From: VBCK01 sp035511515
GTDB taxonomy: Bacteria > Pseudomonadota > Gammaproteobacteria > Burkholderiales > Burkholderiaceae_F
Assembly (NCBI GenBank): GCA_035511515.1
Contig: DATKFG010000022.1
Coordinates: 1-47,851 of the forward strand
Reading direction: 5' to 3'
Length of the DNA: 47,851 nt
Position numbers and translations under genes: made by a program. The notes below the pieces were generated by a model. It was not told the DNA's origin. It saw only the letters and a program-made list of their open reading frames with translations, and made no database searches. Positions 1-8,618 of this stretch are shown here, piece by piece. Within the stretch, counting starts at the first letter, position 1. Every line of letters starts with the position of its first letter.

Positions 1-93
1 CGAATCGTGGCGAGCACGCTGATCCGTCAAGGCGTCTCGATCAGATCGCTCATTTCGGAGGAAATGAAATGCGCGATGGGCGCGGCGGAGTAG
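1..93 (+). CDS. 3' end of an unidentified gene (partial)
   Basis: An open frame enters from the left edge and stops with TAG at 91-93, leaving about 30 residues that end in SEEMKCAMGAAE. I do not recognise the family, and the fragment is too short to assign. A second frame (starting at base 3) is also open to a TAA at 117-119, so even the frame is uncertain. The hairpin at 129-164 follows and would end a transcript coming from the left, which supports a plus-strand gene finishing here. Confidence 0.3.
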   Translation, partial: RIVASTLIRQGVSIRSLISEEMKCAMGAAE

Positions 94-128
94 GCGAGGG
101 CAGACGCTAATCCGGCTGTCGTGACCAC

Positions 129-164
129 ACACAAGGCCTGCAAATGCGCAGGCCCTTTGTGTTT
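129..164 (+). terminator. Rho-independent terminator-like hairpin
   Basis: GGCCTGC (135-141) pairs with GCAGGCC (148-154) around a six-base loop. The stem continues as ACACAA (129-134) with TTGTGT (157-162) across a two-base bulge, then a short T-rich stretch. This probably ends the gene coming from the left edge. It also argues against starting the following GNAT gene at GTG 121, because that reading would translate through the hairpin. Confidence 0.6.
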
Positions 165-195
165 CTGCATGTCCTTTGTAGGGAGACCAACGCAG

Positions 196-720
196 ATGCA
201 CCCCACATTGGAGACCCGCCGTCTGACGCTTCGGCCTCTGGTATTGCAGGACCTTGATGCTTACGTTGATTTTTGGCAGAACGCCGAGGTCGTGCGGTAC
301 ATCACAGGGACACCGATCTCTCGAGAGCAGAGTTGGAAAAGGCTATTGGGTACAGCGGGGCATTGGCAACTCTTGGGTTTTGGATTCTTTGCGATCGAAG
401 AAAACGCCAGTGGACGATTCATTGGTGAGGCAGGATTTCAGGAAATGCGTCGGGACTTGCTTCCTTCGATCGAAGGAACGCTGGAAACCGGCTGGGGAAT
501 CCTTCCCGCCTATCAAGGAAAGGGCTATGCAACGGAGGCCGTCAGCACCGCGATGAACTGGGCCGAGATGGCCTTTCCGACCTTGGATTACAGCTGCATC
601 ATCGATCCCGAGAACCGTACGTCAAGACACCTGGCCGCAAGGCTTGGATTCACGGAGGACACCATCACAACCTATTTGGGAAAGCCGATCATGATTCTTC
701 GAAGGGCACGGGCCGGCTGA
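196..720 (+). CDS. GNAT-family N-acetyltransferase (RimJ/RimL type)
   Basis: A 174-residue protein of the RimJ/RimL branch of GCN5-related acetyltransferases, which transfer acetyl from acetyl-CoA to an amino group. It opens with the typical strand LETRRLTLRPL. It carries GWGILPAYQGKGYATEA, where QGKGYA is the acetyl-CoA pyrophosphate-binding loop, and later DPENRTSRHLAARLGF, usual for the family's C-terminal half. ATG 196 is chosen because the family begins a few residues before ETxRL. The in-frame GTG at 121 would add 25 residues encoded by a terminator hairpin. The gene is visibly less GC-rich than its neighbours, which suggests recent acquisition. It runs 32 bases into the 3' end of the convergent serB gene. 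The substrate cannot be predicted. Confidence 0.85.
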   Translation: MHPTLETRRLTLRPLVLQDLDAYVDFWQNAEVVRYITGTPISREQSWKRLLGTAGHWQLLGFGFFAIEENASGRFIGEAGFQEMRRDLLPSIEGTLETGWGILPAYQGKGYATEAVSTAMNWAEMAFPTLDYSCIIDPENRTSRHLAARLGFTEDTITTYLGKPIMILRRARAG

Positions 721-1651
721 GTTTGGCCGTGGTTACGGGCGGCGCATCGCTGAACCACTCCAGCACGCCGTCCAAGCCGCAGTAATTCAATCGGTACTGG
801 GTGCTTTCCTGCACCTTCGGCTTGGCGTGGTAGGCCACGCCGACGCCGGCCAACGCCAGCATCGGCACGTCGTTGGCCCCGTCGCCGAACGCGATCGCCT
901 GCCGCGCGGTGCAGCCAATGTCGTCGCAGGCCCGCTGCAGGGCAGCCGCCTTGCCTTGCGCGTCGACCAGGCGCTCGGGGTTCGGCTCGGCTCCCTGCAC
1001 GACCCCGGTGAGCCGCCCATCGCGCAGGTCCAGCTCGTTGGCGCATACGACGTCGATGCCGAGGCGGCGTTGCAGGATCCTGGCGAAAAACCCGAACCCA
1101 CCCGTTGCCAGCAGCGTTCGCAACCCGGCACGCCGCGCCGCCCCGATCAGACGCTCGGCCCCGGGCGACAGCCGCAGGCGCTGCTGCGCCACGGTCTGCA
1201 GCAACGAGGCGTCGGTGCCCGCCAGCAGGGCCACGCGCTGGCGCAGGCTTTCGGAGTAATCAGTCACTTGGCCGCGCATAGCGGCCTCCGTGATGGCGGC
1301 CACCTCGGAACCCAGGCCAGCCAGCGCGGCCAGCTCGTCGAGGGATTCGATCTGGACCAGCGTCGAATCCATGTCCACCGCCAGCAGCCGGAAATCGGCC
1401 AGCGCCCAGCGCGGCGGCACCAGGTTGGCGTCGCAGTGCCAATGCGCCGCCAGGTCCGCAACCGACGCCGCAACCGACGCGCGTGGGCCCACTCCGATCA
1501 GGCGGACGGAAGCGGCCTGACGCTGCAGGGGCGCCGGGGCGAAGCGCTGCCGGAACGCCTCGATCGCCTCGGCCGACAGGTCGGGCGCCTGGACCACCAG
1601 GTCCGCCGGAACACCCGCCGCGGACCCCGCCAATGACTCCTGGCCGCTCAC
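689..1651 (-). CDS. serB: Phosphoserine phosphatase SerB
   Basis: A 320-residue HAD-superfamily enzyme that hydrolyses O-phosphoserine to serine, the last step of serine synthesis, in the cytoplasm. The catalytic motif DMDST is at 93-97 (nucleophile D93, acid D95), the second motif lies in LLATGGFGFF near 180-189, the lysine motif is GK at 233-234, and the Mg-binding GDGAND is at 256-261. The roughly 80-residue N-terminal part has the usual divergent ACT-like position of SerB. The start is GTG 1651. Its bases overlap the TGA of mfd (GTGA), so it is probably translationally coupled to mfd. The 3' end overlaps the convergent GNAT gene by 32 bases. Confidence 0.93.
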   Translation of the reverse strand: MSGQESLAGSAAGVPADLVVQAPDLSAEAIEAFRQRFAPAPLQRQAASVRLIGVGPRASVAASVADLAAHWHCDANLVPPRWALADFRLLAVDMDSTLVQIESLDELAALAGLGSEVAAITEAAMRGQVTDYSESLRQRVALLAGTDASLLQTVAQQRLRLSPGAERLIGAARRAGLRTLLATGGFGFFARILQRRLGIDVVCANELDLRDGRLTGVVQGAEPNPERLVDAQGKAAALQRACDDIGCTARQAIAFGDGANDVPMLALAGVGVAYHAKPKVQESTQYRLNYCGLDGVLEWFSDAPPVTTAKLSRPVPFEES

Positions 1652-4600
1652 GCCAGCTCTTTCAGCAGCCCGTGCAATTCCTGCAACCGCTTCTCAACCT
1701 GGGGAGTCGCCACGCTCAGTCGCAGGCGGTCGGGCGAGGCCAGCTTCAACCGCTTATCCCGCTGCAGCAACTGGATCACGCGGGCCGGATCGACCGGGGT
1801 GTCGGTGCCGAATTGCAGCCCGATCGAGTCGGACGATGCGTCGATCTTGCGCACGCCCAGGCGCTCGGCGATCAGCCGCAGGCGGTGCGTTTCGAACAAA
1901 GCGCGCGCCGCCGGCGGCAGCCTCCCGAAGCGATCGACCAGCTCCTCCCGCACCGACTCCAGGCTCTCCTCGTCGGTGCACGAGGCGAGCTTCTTGTACA
2001 GCGACAGCCGCTGCTGAACGTCGCCGACGTAGTCGGCCGGCAGCAGCGCCGGCGTGTGCAGATTGATCTCGGTCACCGCCGCCAGCGGCTGCAGCAGGTC
2101 CGGCTCGCGCCCGTTGCGCAGCGCACGCACGGCCGCGTTCAGCATCTGCGTGTACAGATCGAAGCCGACTTCGTGCAGATTGCCGGACTGGGACTCGCCC
2201 AGCACTTCGCCGGCGCCGCGGATTTCCAGGTCGTGCATCGCCAGGTAAAAGCCACTGCCCAGCTCCTCCAGGCTCTGGATCGCCTCCAGCCGCTTTTCGG
2301 CGCCCCGCGTCAGGCTGTCCTCGGACGGCACCATCAGGTAGGCGTACGCCTGGTGATGCGAGCGCCCGACGCGGCCGCGCAGCTGATGCAGCTGCGCCAG
2401 CCCGAAGCGGTCGGCGCGGTGGATCAGGATCGTGTTGGCGGTGGGCACGTCGATGCCGGTCTCGATGATCGTCGTGCACAGCAGCAGGTTGAAGCGCTGC
2501 TGGTAGAAGTCCCGCATCACGCGCTCCAGCTCGCGCTCGGGCATCTGGCCGTGCGCCACTTCGATGCGCGCCTCCGGGATCAATTCGGCGAGCAGCCGGC
2601 GCCGCTGCTCGATCGTCTCGACCGCGTTGTGCAGGAAATAGATCTGCCCGCCGCGCTTGAGTTCGCGCAGACAGGCCTCGCGCATCAGGCTGCGGCTTTC
2701 GGGTGCCACGAAGGTCTTGATCGCCAGGCGCCGCTGCGGAGCCGTCGCAATCACCGAAAAGTCGCGGATGCCTTCCAGCGACAGCGCCAGCGTGCGGGGA
2801 ATCGGCGTCGCGGTCAGGGTCAGCACATCGACCTCGGCGCGCAGCGCCTTGAGGCGTTCCTTCTGGCGCACGCCAAAACGGTGTTCCTCGTCGATGATGA
2901 CCAGGCCCAAGCGGGCGAACCGGACCTCGGGCGACAGCAGCTTGTGGGTCCCGATCACGACATCCATCCGGCCGTCGGCCGACTGCTCGAGGATCTGGGC
3001 GACCTCGCGTGGCGAGCGAAAACGCGACAGTTCGCCGATATTGACCGGCCATTGCGAGAAGCGATCGCGAAAGGTCTGCAGGTGCTGCTCGGCCAGCAGC
3101 GTGGTCGGGCACAGCACCGCGACCTGGCGGTTGCCGGCCACGGCGGCGAATGCCGCCCGCAATGCGACCTCGGTCTTGCCGAATCCGACGTCGCCGCACA
3201 CCAGCCGATCCATCGGAAAGCCGGCCCGCATGTCCTTGAGCACGGCCTCGATCGCCGCGCGCTGGTCTGGCGTTTCCTCGAATCCGAAGTCCTCGGCGAA
3301 TGCCTGGTAGTCGCGCTCGGAAAACTGGAAAGCATGCCCCTTGCGGGCGGCCCGGACCGCGTACAGGTTCAGCAGCTCGGCCGCCGTATCGCGCACCTGG
3401 CGGGCCGCGCGGCGCCGCGCCCGGTCCCATTCGCCCGCGCCCAGCGCGTGCAGCGGAGCGGCGTCCGGATCGGTGCCGATGTAGCGCCCGATCAGGTGCA
3501 GCTGCGCGACCGGCACATACAGCTTGGTGTCGTTGGCGTACAAAAGGTGCAGGAACTCGGTCGGTCCTTCCCCCAGGTCCAGCGTCTCCAGTCCCAGGTA
3601 GCGACCGATGCCGTGCTCGACGTGCACGACCGGGTCGCCCGAGCGCAGCTCGGCCAGGTCGCGCACGACCGCATCGACGTTGGTGGCCCGGTCGCGCTGG
3701 GTGCGGCGCTGACGGCGCGGGCTGGCCGCGTACAGCTCGGCCTCGGTGACCACCGCCAGGCGTGCGGCCGGGGCGGCAAAGCCCTGGTGCAGCGGCGCCG
3801 TTGCGAGCATCAGCGGCGCCTCGGAAGCGGTGAATTCATCGAAGCGCTCACACTCGGAAAACGGCAGCTGCGACTCCGACAGCATCTGGGCCATCGTGTC
3901 GCGGCGCCCGGGCGAATCGGCCACCAGCAGCACCCGCCCGGCAAAACCGGCACGCCAGTCGCGCAGCCGCTGCAGCGGATCGGGGCTCTTGCGATCGACC
4001 GCGAGCGCCGGCAGCTCCTCGAAATCCGGATGGGCCGAGTCGGACAGCGCCAGCCGGGCCAGCGGCTTGAGCTGCACGAACAGGTCCTCGACCGGCAGAT
4101 ACAGCTGTCCCGGGGGCAGACAGGGGCGCTGCGTGTCGCGCGACAGGAACGCGTAGCGCTCGTTGGTCTCGTTCCAGAAGCGCCGCGCCGCGGCCTCCAC
4201 CGCGCCATGCAGCACGATGCGCGACTCGCGCGGCAGGTAATCGAGCAGCGTTGCGGTTTGATCGAAGAACAGCGGCAGGTAGTACTCGATGCCGGCCCCG
4301 GCGATGCCGTTGCCGACGTCCCGGTACAGCGGCGCGCGGCTCGGATCGCCCTCGAAGGCGTCCCGCCAGCGGCCGCGGAAGGCGGTGCGGGCCTGCTCCT
4401 CGAACGGGAACTCGCGACCGGGCAGCAGGCGGACCTCGGGCACCGGGTAGACGCTGCGCTGCGTGTCGGGGTCGAACGCGCGGATCGTCTCGACGGCATC
4501 GTCCAGCAGATCCAGGCGCAGCGGCAGCGTTGCGCCGGTCGGAAAGAAGTCGATCAACCCGCCGCGCAAGGAGAATTCGCCCGGGCCGACCACCTGCGAC

Positions 4601-5133
4601 ACACTGTGGTAGCCGGCCAGCGCCAGCTGGGTGCGCAGCTGCTCCACGTCGATCCGCTGTCCCTGTGTCAGCCGGAACGTTCGGCCCGCGACGAACGAGG
4701 CCGGCGCCAGGCGCTGCATCGCGGTGGTGGCGGCGACCAGCAGCACGTCGGCACGCGGCGCCGCTTCGCCCGCCGGGTTGCGCGTCATCAACCGGTACAG
4801 CGTTTCGATCCGCTCCGACACCAGATCCGGGTGCGGCGAAAGGATGTCGTACGGCAGCGTTTCCCAGTCCGGAAACGCCCGCACCACCAGGTCCGGCTCG
4901 AAGTAGGGCAGCTCCTCGGAGAAGCGGTACACGTCCAGGGCATCGGCGCACACGATCACCGTCAGGCGGCCCTGTTGCCGCTCCCGATTGGCCAGCTTCG
5001 CCAGCAGCAGCGAGTCGCCCGATCCGGCGGGCCGTCCGATCGTGAAGCGCTCGGCCTGCTTTAGCGGCGGCAGAGCCAATCCGGTTGCGCCGTCCACGGG
5101 ATGGGTGCTGATAGCGTGCGAGAATTCGTCCAA
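1648..5133 (-). CDS. mfd: Transcription-repair coupling factor Mfd
   Basis: An 1161-residue ATP-dependent translocase (E. coli Mfd is 1148) that removes stalled RNA polymerase at lesions and recruits UvrA. The N-terminal UvrB-like region is roughly 30-350. The RNA-polymerase-interacting CarD-like segment is about 490-555 (PVVHVEHGIGRYLGLE). Walker A is GDVGFGKT (647-654), the helicase motif II box is DEEH (748-751), motif III is TATPIPRTL (about 774-782), and the TRCF C-terminal domain completes the protein. The start used is TTG 5133. GTG 5097 is a reasonable alternative because no clear ribosome-binding site precedes TTG. The gene diverges from ispD, a common betaproteobacterial arrangement, and its stop overlaps the serB start. 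Confidence 0.96.
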   Translation of the reverse strand: MDEFSHAISTHPVDGATGLALPPLKQAERFTIGRPAGSGDSLLLAKLANRERQQGRLTVIVCADALDVYRFSEELPYFEPDLVVRAFPDWETLPYDILSPHPDLVSERIETLYRLMTRNPAGEAAPRADVLLVAATTAMQRLAPASFVAGRTFRLTQGQRIDVEQLRTQLALAGYHSVSQVVGPGEFSLRGGLIDFFPTGATLPLRLDLLDDAVETIRAFDPDTQRSVYPVPEVRLLPGREFPFEEQARTAFRGRWRDAFEGDPSRAPLYRDVGNGIAGAGIEYYLPLFFDQTATLLDYLPRESRIVLHGAVEAAARRFWNETNERYAFLSRDTQRPCLPPGQLYLPVEDLFVQLKPLARLALSDSAHPDFEELPALAVDRKSPDPLQRLRDWRAGFAGRVLLVADSPGRRDTMAQMLSESQLPFSECERFDEFTASEAPLMLATAPLHQGFAAPAARLAVVTEAELYAASPRRQRRTQRDRATNVDAVVRDLAELRSGDPVVHVEHGIGRYLGLETLDLGEGPTEFLHLLYANDTKLYVPVAQLHLIGRYIGTDPDAAPLHALGAGEWDRARRRAARQVRDTAAELLNLYAVRAARKGHAFQFSERDYQAFAEDFGFEETPDQRAAIEAVLKDMRAGFPMDRLVCGDVGFGKTEVALRAAFAAVAGNRQVAVLCPTTLLAEQHLQTFRDRFSQWPVNIGELSRFRSPREVAQILEQSADGRMDVVIGTHKLLSPEVRFARLGLVIIDEEHRFGVRQKERLKALRAEVDVLTLTATPIPRTLALSLEGIRDFSVIATAPQRRLAIKTFVAPESRSLMREACLRELKRGGQIYFLHNAVETIEQRRRLLAELIPEARIEVAHGQMPERELERVMRDFYQQRFNLLLCTTIIETGIDVPTANTILIHRADRFGLAQLHQLRGRVGRSHHQAYAYLMVPSEDSLTRGAEKRLEAIQSLEELGSGFYLAMHDLEIRGAGEVLGESQSGNLHEVGFDLYTQMLNAAVRALRNGREPDLLQPLAAVTEINLHTPALLPADYVGDVQQRLSLYKKLASCTDEESLESVREELVDRFGRLPPAARALFETHRLRLIAERLGVRKIDASSDSIGLQFGTDTPVDPARVIQLLQRDKRLKLASPDRLRLSVATPQVEKRLQELHGLLKELA

Positions 5134-5208
5134 AGGTCTTGCCGGGCCCGGAACCTGAATTCACGGCCGCGGCGGCAAGCACGATATCACCGTGACTCCC
5201 ATCGACCC

Positions 5209-5901
5209 GTGGCGATCCGCTATTTCGGTCTGATCCCGGCAGCCGGCACGGGCTCCCGGATGGGAGCGGACGCGCCCAAGCAGTACCTGCGCCTTGGATC
5301 GCGCACACTGCTCGAGCACTCGATCGCGGCCTTGATGTCGGACCCCCGCGTCGAGCAGGTTCTGATCGTGGTGGCCGCGCAGGACCGGCGAGCCTCGCAG
5401 TTGTCGCTGCCGAGCGGTGCGGCGCTGGCGGCGGTTGGCGGTGCCTCGCGCGCCGAGAGCGTCCACAACGGACTGCGCGTATTGGCGCAGCAGGCGCGCG
5501 AGCACGATCGCGTGCTGGTGCACGATGCGGCCCGACCCTGTCTGTCCGCGCGCGATCTGGCCGCGCTGATCGATGCCGTCGGAACCGACGATGCCGGCGG
5601 TCTGCTGGCCGCTCCGCTGGCCGACACGCTCAAGCGCGTCGACGATGGCGCGGTGATCGAAACGGTGCAGCGAAGCGGGCTGTGGGGGGCTCAGACTCCG
5701 CAGCTGTTTCCTTTCGGTATCCTGCTGCGCGCGCTGCAGGACTGCCGGGATCCGGGCTCCGTCACCGACGAGGCGAGCGCGGTGGAACGGACCGGACTGC
5801 GGCCGCGGGTCGTCGGTGCGAGCGACGTCAATCTGAAAGTCACGACACCGGCCGACTGGCCGCTGGCGGAAGCGGCGCTGAAGGCGAGCGGACGATGGTA
5901 G
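5209..5901 (+). CDS. ispD: 2-C-methyl-D-erythritol 4-phosphate cytidylyltransferase IspD
   Basis: A 230-residue enzyme of the MEP isoprenoid pathway that joins CTP and methylerythritol 4-phosphate to form CDP-ME. The nucleotide-binding N-terminus reads PAAGTGSRMGADAPKQYL, and the VHDAARPC and APLADTLKRV segments are also family signatures. GTG 5209 is chosen because it puts the PAAGxGxRMG loop about ten residues from the start, as in other IspD proteins (E. coli 236 residues). The frame is open upstream to 5101 but that stretch lies over the mfd start and has no family similarity. The last codons overlap ispF in ATGGTAG. Confidence 0.95.
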   Translation: MAIRYFGLIPAAGTGSRMGADAPKQYLRLGSRTLLEHSIAALMSDPRVEQVLIVVAAQDRRASQLSLPSGAALAAVGGASRAESVHNGLRVLAQQAREHDRVLVHDAARPCLSARDLAALIDAVGTDDAGGLLAAPLADTLKRVDDGAVIETVQRSGLWGAQTPQLFPFGILLRALQDCRDPGSVTDEASAVERTGLRPRVVGASDVNLKVTTPADWPLAEAALKASGRW

Positions 5902-6380
5902 AGAGCATCCGTGTGGGGCAGGGATTCGACGTGCACGCGCTGGTTCCCGGAAGGCGGTTGGTGCTGGGCGGCGTTTCGATCGAGCACGAGCGCGGATTGC
6001 TCGGACACTCGGACGCCGACGTGCTGCTGCATGCGATCGCGGACGCGCTGCTCGGCGCGGCCGGCCTCGGCGATATCGGCCGGATGTTTCCGGATTCGGA
6101 TCCGCGCTATCGCGATGCCGACAGTGGCGCCTTGCTGGCCGAGGTGGCGCAGCGCGTGCAGCAGGATGGCTGGCGCGTGGCCAACGTGGACTGCACCGTG
6201 ATCGCCGAGCAGCCACGGATCGCTCCCCACGTCGAGGCGATCCGCGGCTCGATCGCGCAGCTGCTGCAAGTTGACCGCGCGCAGATCAACGTGAAGGGCA
6301 AGACGGCCGAGCGGCTCGGCGCCATCGGACGCGGCGAGGCGATTGCGGCCAGCGTCGTCGTCTTGCTCACCCGCTTATGA
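5895..6380 (+). CDS. ispF: 2-C-methyl-D-erythritol 2,4-cyclodiphosphate synthase IspF
   Basis: A 161-residue trimeric zinc enzyme of the MEP pathway that cyclises CDP-ME 2-phosphate to MEcPP. The metal ligands are visible as GFDVHA (D12, H14) and GHSDADVLLHA, followed by DIGRMFPD and the signature region NVKGKTAERLGAIGRGEAIAA. In that region the usual GRGEGI has Ala in place of the second Gly, a mild change. The ATG at 5895 overlaps the ispD stop by seven bases, so the two genes form a coupled pair. Length is that of the family (E. coli 159). Confidence 0.96.
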   Translation: MVESIRVGQGFDVHALVPGRRLVLGGVSIEHERGLLGHSDADVLLHAIADALLGAAGLGDIGRMFPDSDPRYRDADSGALLAEVAQRVQQDGWRVANVDCTVIAEQPRIAPHVEAIRGSIAQLLQVDRAQINVKGKTAERLGAIGRGEAIAASVVVLLTRL

Positions 6381-6395
6381 GCGGCCCCGCGCGGC

Positions 6396-6502
6396 GCCGC
6401 AACCCTCACCCCCGGCCCCTCTCCCGCAAGCGGGAGAGGGGTGGAGCTGCCCCACGTGCCTGCAATCAGCCCTTCACATTGGCCGGGGGTGAGGGTTGCG
6501 GC
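6396..6502. repeat. GC-rich palindromic intergenic repeat, copy 1
   Basis: A perfect 22-base inverted repeat (6396-6417 with 6481-6502) encloses a separate perfect hairpin: CCCCTCTCCCGC (6416-6427), loop AA, GCGGGAGAGGGG (6430-6441). The outer arms contain CCCTCACCCCC, and the same core recurs at 17892, 35589 and 47643. It fills the gap between ispF and ccmA. It resembles REP/BIME elements of proteobacteria in size, position and pairing. It could also attenuate transcription, although no T-tract follows. Confidence 0.85.
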
Positions 6503-6544
6503 AGCGTGCGACCCCGGCCTGCGACGGTGTCAGCGGGATAGCCC

Positions 6545-7174
6545 ATGCTCGAGGCGGTCGAGCTGCAGTGCGAGCGCGGTCACCGGCGCCTGTTTGACCG
6601 CCTCTCGTTCCGGGTCGATGCGCGCCAGTGCCTGCACATTGCCGGCGACAACGGGGCCGGCAAGACCAGCCTGCTGCGGATCCTGTGCGGTCTGCTCAGT
6701 CCGAGCTCCGGCGAGGTGCGCTGGCATGGCCGGCCGATCGGCCGCGTGCGCGACGAATACGGCGCCGACCTGATGTACGTCGGGCACCTCAGTGGCGTGA
6801 AGGACGACCTGACCGCCGCGGAGAACCTGCGCGTCTGGGCCGCGATGGCCGCCCTCGGCGCAGGCGCCCAGGACGTGGCGCAGGCGTTGCGGGTGCTGGC
6901 GATCGAGCGCTTCGCGCAATGGCCGGCGGGTCAGCTGTCGCAGGGCCAGAAGCGGCGCATCGGGCTGGCCCGCCTGGCACTGGCCGGCCAGGCGCGCATC
7001 TGGATCCTGGACGAGCCGTTCAACGCGCTGGATCCGCGCGGGGTCGCCATCCTGAATCAGCTGATCGAGCGGCATGTGAACGGCGGCGGCGCGGTCGTGC
7101 TGACGACGCACCAGGCGTGGGAAGCGCCCGTGCCGGTGGTGAAGCTGGATCTGAACGCGCAGGCCGCACCATGA
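6545..7174 (+). CDS. ccmA: Cytochrome c biogenesis ABC ATPase CcmA
   Basis: A 209-residue ATPase of the CcmABCD complex, which releases haem-loaded CcmE in System I cytochrome c maturation. Walker A is GDNGAGKT (34-41), the ABC signature is LSQGQ (131-135), Walker B is IWILDEP (152-158) and the switch histidine is H189. The region SPSSGEVRWHGRPI is typical of CcmA. It is the first gene of a tight ccmABCDE run and its stop overlaps ccmB in ATGA. It acts on the cytoplasmic face of the inner membrane. Confidence 0.95.
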   Translation: MLEAVELQCERGHRRLFDRLSFRVDARQCLHIAGDNGAGKTSLLRILCGLLSPSSGEVRWHGRPIGRVRDEYGADLMYVGHLSGVKDDLTAAENLRVWAAMAALGAGAQDVAQALRVLAIERFAQWPAGQLSQGQKRRIGLARLALAGQARIWILDEPFNALDPRGVAILNQLIERHVNGGGAVVLTTHQAWEAPVPVVKLDLNAQAAP

Positions 7175-7839
7175 TCCGGGCGCTGCTGGCGGTGGTGAAC
7201 CGCGACCTGCTGCTGGCGCGGCGCCAGCGCGGCGACGTCGTCAACGTGCTGCTGTTCTTCATCATCGTGATCACGATGTTTCCGCTCGGGGTCGGGCCGG
7301 ACAAGGACACGTTGCGGCTGATCGCTCCGGGCATCGTCTGGGTGGCCGCGCTGCTGGCCGCCATCCTGTCGCTGGGGCGGCTGTTCGCGCTCGATTACGC
7401 CGACGGCACGCTGGAGCAGATCATGCTGTCCGGCCAGCCGCTGTCGCTGGCGGTTCTGGGCAAGATCACCGCTCACTGGTTGATGACCGGAGCGCCGATT
7501 ACCGTCTTGTCGGCCGCGGCCGCCATCGTGTTCGACATGGCACCGGGCCCCACTGCGACGCTGGTCGCCTCGCTGCTGCTCGGCACGCCGTCGCTGAGCC
7601 TGGTCGGGGCGGTGGGCGCAGCGCTGACGCTGGGCCTGCGAGGCGCCGGCGTGCTCGTCACGCTGCTGGTTTTGCCGCTGTACGTTCCGGTTCTGATCTT
7701 TGGCGCACTCGCGGTAGACCGGTCGGTCGGGGGCCTGTCGGCGGCCCCCTGGCTGATGGTGCTGGGAGCGCTTTCGCTGGGGGCTGCCGCACTGGCGCCG
7801 TGGGCGATCGGGGCCGCGTTGCGGGTGTCGGTCGAGTAA
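7171..7839 (+). CDS. ccmB: Haem exporter membrane protein CcmB
   Basis: A 222-residue integral membrane protein with about six hydrophobic segments, which partners CcmA. The N-terminus RDLLLARRQRGDVVNVLLFF and the internal LSLGRLFALDYADGTLEQ and SGQPLSL are characteristic of CcmB. The start is ATG 7171, overlapping the ccmA stop in ATGA and giving the usual family length (E. coli 220). A longer open reading in the same frame runs back through ccmA and is only an artefact of high GC. Confidence 0.95.
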   Translation: MIRALLAVVNRDLLLARRQRGDVVNVLLFFIIVITMFPLGVGPDKDTLRLIAPGIVWVAALLAAILSLGRLFALDYADGTLEQIMLSGQPLSLAVLGKITAHWLMTGAPITVLSAAAAIVFDMAPGPTATLVASLLLGTPSLSLVGAVGAALTLGLRGAGVLVTLLVLPLYVPVLIFGALAVDRSVGGLSAAPWLMVLGALSLGAAALAPWAIGAALRVSVE

Positions 7840-7842
7840 GTT

Positions 7843-7851
7843 TGGGATAAT
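7843..7851 (+). promoter_or_regulatory. Possible extended -10 promoter for ccmC
   Basis: TGG followed by GATAAT (7846-7851) matches an extended -10 element, five of six to TATAAT. There is no good -35. The first base of the ccmC ATG lies seven bases downstream, so a transcript from here would be nearly leaderless. This is weak evidence from one element only. Confidence 0.25.
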
Positions 7852-7857
7852 GCCGGC

Positions 7858-8616
7858 ATGCAGGCCGAGACCATTCGTCCGCTGAAGTTCGGATTGCACC
7901 GCTTTGCGGCGCCGCCGGAGTTCTATCGCCTGGCGGGGCGGCTGATTCCGTGGTTCGGCTCGCTCGCCGCCGTGCTGGCGGCGTGCGGGCTTTACCTGGC
8001 GTTTTTCGTCGCGCCGACGGACTTCCAGCAGGGCGAGGTGTATCGGATCATCTTCATCCATGTTCCAGCCGCCTGGATGGCGATGTTCATCTACGCGGTG
8101 ATGGCATTCTGGGCCGGCCTCGGAATCGCCTTCAATACGCGGATGTCTTCAATCTGGGCGTGCGCGATGGCCCCGACCGGCGCGCTGATGGCTTTCCTGG
8201 CGCTGTGGACCGGCGCCCTGTGGGGCCGGCCGGCCTGGGGTGCATACTGGGCCTGGGACGCGCGGATGACCTCGACCTTGATTCTCCTTTTCCTGTACGT
8301 CGGATTCATGGCGCTGCACGGCGCGATCGACGATCCGCGCCGCGCCGACCGCGCCGCCGGCGTGCTGGCGCTGGTCGGCGTGGTGAACCTGCCGATCATC
8401 TATTTCTCGGTGCAGTGGTGGAACTCTTTGCACCAGGGCGCGTCGATCAGCCTGACGCGGGCCCCGACGATGGCCGCCACGATGCTGGAGGCGATGCTGG
8501 TGATGACGCTGGCGTTCTGGATGTACAGCATCGCCGCCTCGCTGGCGCGCGCGCGCGCGATCCTGCTCGAGCGCGAGAAGCGCACGGGCTGGGCCCAACA
8601 GGCGGCACTGGAGTAG
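7858..8616 (+). CDS. ccmC: Haem-handling membrane protein CcmC
   Basis: A 252-residue inner-membrane protein that loads haem onto the chaperone CcmE. The tryptophan-rich signature WGAYWAWDARMTS is present. The two conserved axial histidines lie in IIFIHVPAAW before it and in SLHQGASIS after it. About six membrane segments are visible, as in the family. The gene starts at ATG 7858, eighteen bases after ccmB, and is followed within three bases by ccmD. Confidence 0.95.
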   Translation: MQAETIRPLKFGLHRFAAPPEFYRLAGRLIPWFGSLAAVLAACGLYLAFFVAPTDFQQGEVYRIIFIHVPAAWMAMFIYAVMAFWAGLGIAFNTRMSSIWACAMAPTGALMAFLALWTGALWGRPAWGAYWAWDARMTSTLILLFLYVGFMALHGAIDDPRRADRAAGVLALVGVVNLPIIYFSVQWWNSLHQGASISLTRAPTMAATMLEAMLVMTLAFWMYSIAASLARARAILLEREKRTGWAQQAALE

Positions 8617-8618
8617 CG

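Noticed and set aside
1483..5064. A 1193-residue open frame on the strand opposite mfd
   Set aside because: It is antisense to a gene with full motifs, is very rich in Arg, Gln, His and Leu, and has no recognisable domain. Long antisense frames are expected at this GC content. The same holds for the long frames opposite hpnE/hpnD (17091-19670) and purL (35377-37677).
6396..6502. Intrinsic terminator for ispF
   Set aside because: The hairpins are strong but have no T-run, and the same element recurs in other contexts, so a repeat family explains it better.
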